From Brevibacillus thermoruber 423 (lineage in GTDB: Bacteria > Bacillota > Bacilli > Brevibacillales > Brevibacillaceae), in the NCBI RefSeq assembly GCF_000454065.1, contig NZ_KE695656.1, positions 906 to 64,905 of the forward strand: DNA of 64,000 bases, given 5' to 3'. The translations under genes and the position numbers were made by a program. Shown in pieces: positions 63,099-64,000 of the stretch (positions within the stretch are counted from its first letter, which is position 1; each line of letters starts with the position of its first letter). The notes under the pieces are model-generated. The model was not told where the DNA came from and made no database searches. It was given only the letters and a program-made list of their open reading frames with translations.

Positions 63099-64000
63099 TT
63101 ACTCTGTCTCTTTGTCTTCTCCAAACAGGGTTGTCATGTCGTTGTGAATGAAATCGGCGATGCGTTCTGCAGCATCCGGTTTGGCTATTTTTTGTGCCAT
63201 TCTTTTCATGTATTCCACCTTCGTCGGATTGTGCAGCAATTCCTCGATAAAATAAATCAACTGCTCGGACACGTTGGCGTGAACGGCACAGCCGTTGTTG
63301 AGCAAAAAGTGGCTGTTTCGTTCCTCCTGGCCCGGCAGGGGGTTGTAAATAATCATCGGCACCTGTTTGCTCATCACTTCCGCCGTCGTCAGTCCCCCGG
63401 ATTTGGTGACGATCAGGTCGGCAATCTCCAGGTACTCGTGAAAGTTATTGATAAACCGCAGCGGCACCACCTCGTGTCGGTAGGTGCGTGCGGATACCTT
63501 GCGATACAGCTTGTCGTTGGTACCGGTGAGGATAAAGGTCTTCAGCGGTAGGTTGATCGCTTCCAGTCCGTCCAGAACCTGCTCCATGGAACCGAGTCCC
63601 AGTCCGCCTCCGGAAAGGACAATGCAGCGCGTGCCAGGCTCAAGCTGCAGTTTCTGCCGGATGAACTCCTTGTCCAACGGTTGGCGGAACTTGCGCATGA
63701 TCGGAATCCCCAGCGGGATGAACTTCCGATGATCGTGCCGGTAGATGTCCACCAGGTAATACAACTGTTCATGCGCGATAAAGTAATAATTGATGTGATG
63801 ATTGATCCATGACGGGTGAATGGTGTAGTCGGTAATGATCGTGTAGATGGGCTCCCGCCAGCCGTTTCGCCCTTTCAGTACGGACAGCATACAGCTTGCG
63901 AACGGATGCGTGGCGATAAACGCATCGGGCTGCACGCTGTTGATCAGCTTTTTCAGCTTGTTGGCGAGCAGCTTGTTCATCCACACGTTCATATCGAAGA
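63099..64000 (-). CDS. MGDG synthase/UgtP-family glycosyltransferase (5' part missing)
   Basis: At least 300 aa of a GT28-type glycosyltransferase; the frame continues past the window edge (the codons before Met at 63992 are open). The N-terminal part DAFIATHPFASCMLSVLKG and the second-domain nucleotide-sugar motif TKSGGLTTAEVMSKQVPMII, with VLSGGGLGLGS between, fit the MurG-like MGDG synthase/UgtP group that glycosylates diacylglycerol or related lipids. Donor and acceptor unknown. It may share a transcript with the HAD gene. Confidence 0.88.
   Translation of the reverse strand, partial: FDMNVWMNKLLANKLKKLINSVQPDAFIATHPFASCMLSVLKGRNGWREPIYTIITDYTIHPSWINHHINYYFIAHEQLYYLVDIYRHDHRKFIPLGIPIMRKFRQPLDKEFIRQKLQLEPGTRCIVLSGGGLGLGSMEQVLDGLEAINLPLKTFILTGTNDKLYRKVSARTYRHEVVPLRFINNFHEYLEIADLIVTKSGGLTTAEVMSKQVPMIIYNPLPGQEERNSHFLLNNGCAVHANVSEQLIYFIEELLHNPTKVEYMKRMAQKIAKPDAAERIADFIHNDMTTLFGEDKETE

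Overview
The window is 64 kb of a spore-forming, GC-rich Firmicute, written in the reverse of the usual chromosome orientation, so nearly every gene is on the minus strand. Sporulation genes (gerD, kbaA, pdaB, cwlD, sigH), the McsB/ClpC/CtsR system, Firmicute RNA leaders and the exact gene order point to Brevibacillus or a close relative in the Paenibacillaceae; I assign this by resemblance, not by a search. I see no insertion sequence, prophage, CRISPR array or tRNA gene. It is a conserved housekeeping backbone with a few local departures.

Layout from left to right. 1-950: the 5' half of a 16S rRNA gene with its leader and promoter. 964-6300: a sporulation/envelope patch with mixed strands: a 77-aa unknown protein behind a sigma-G-like promoter, a SpoIIM-family membrane protein, pdaB, kbaA, gerD, salA/mrp and cwlD. 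6317-25736: rpsI-rplM, truA-ecfT-ecfA2-ecfA1, then the alpha, spc and S10 ribosomal protein clusters (rplQ to rpsJ), including rpmJ, secY, adk, map and infA. 26172-27528: two accessory genes, a truncated hemoglobin on the plus strand and an EamA/DMT permease, sit between rpsJ and tuf, where the str and S10 clusters usually meet. 27694-39835: tuf, fusA, rpsG, rpsL, an L7Ae-family protein, rpoC and rpoB. 40080-44410: an RsmC-like methyltransferase, rplL, rplJ, rplA, rplK, nusG, secE and rpmG. 44645-54915: sigH, rae1(yacP), rlmB, mrnC, cysS, cysE behind a T-box, gltX, ispF, ispD, yacL, a plus-strand cysteine-containing MazG-like protein, and pssA. 55023-62312: disA, radA, and the heat-shock operon clpC-mcsB-mcsA-ctsR with a CtsR operator. 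62389-64000: a HAD phosphatase and the 3' part of a diacylglycerol-type glycosyltransferase cut by the window edge.

Together the genes make ribosomes, RNA polymerase, the Sec channel and the elongation factors, with aminoacyl-tRNA, isoprenoid and phospholipid precursor genes, DNA-integrity signalling (DisA/RadA) and protein quality control. Regulation is unusually readable: near-consensus sigma-A promoters, an L10 leader with attenuator hairpin, a probable L13 leader, a Cys T-box and a CtsR box. The least expected signals are an attenuator-like pair of mutually exclusive hairpins plus an orphan Shine-Dalgarno in the rpoB leader, a tetraloop hairpin inserted between the nusG Shine-Dalgarno and its start, inverted repeats in the tuf leader, a probable forespore-expressed 77-aa protein, and a MazG-like protein with cysteine pairs and a degraded catalytic motif.
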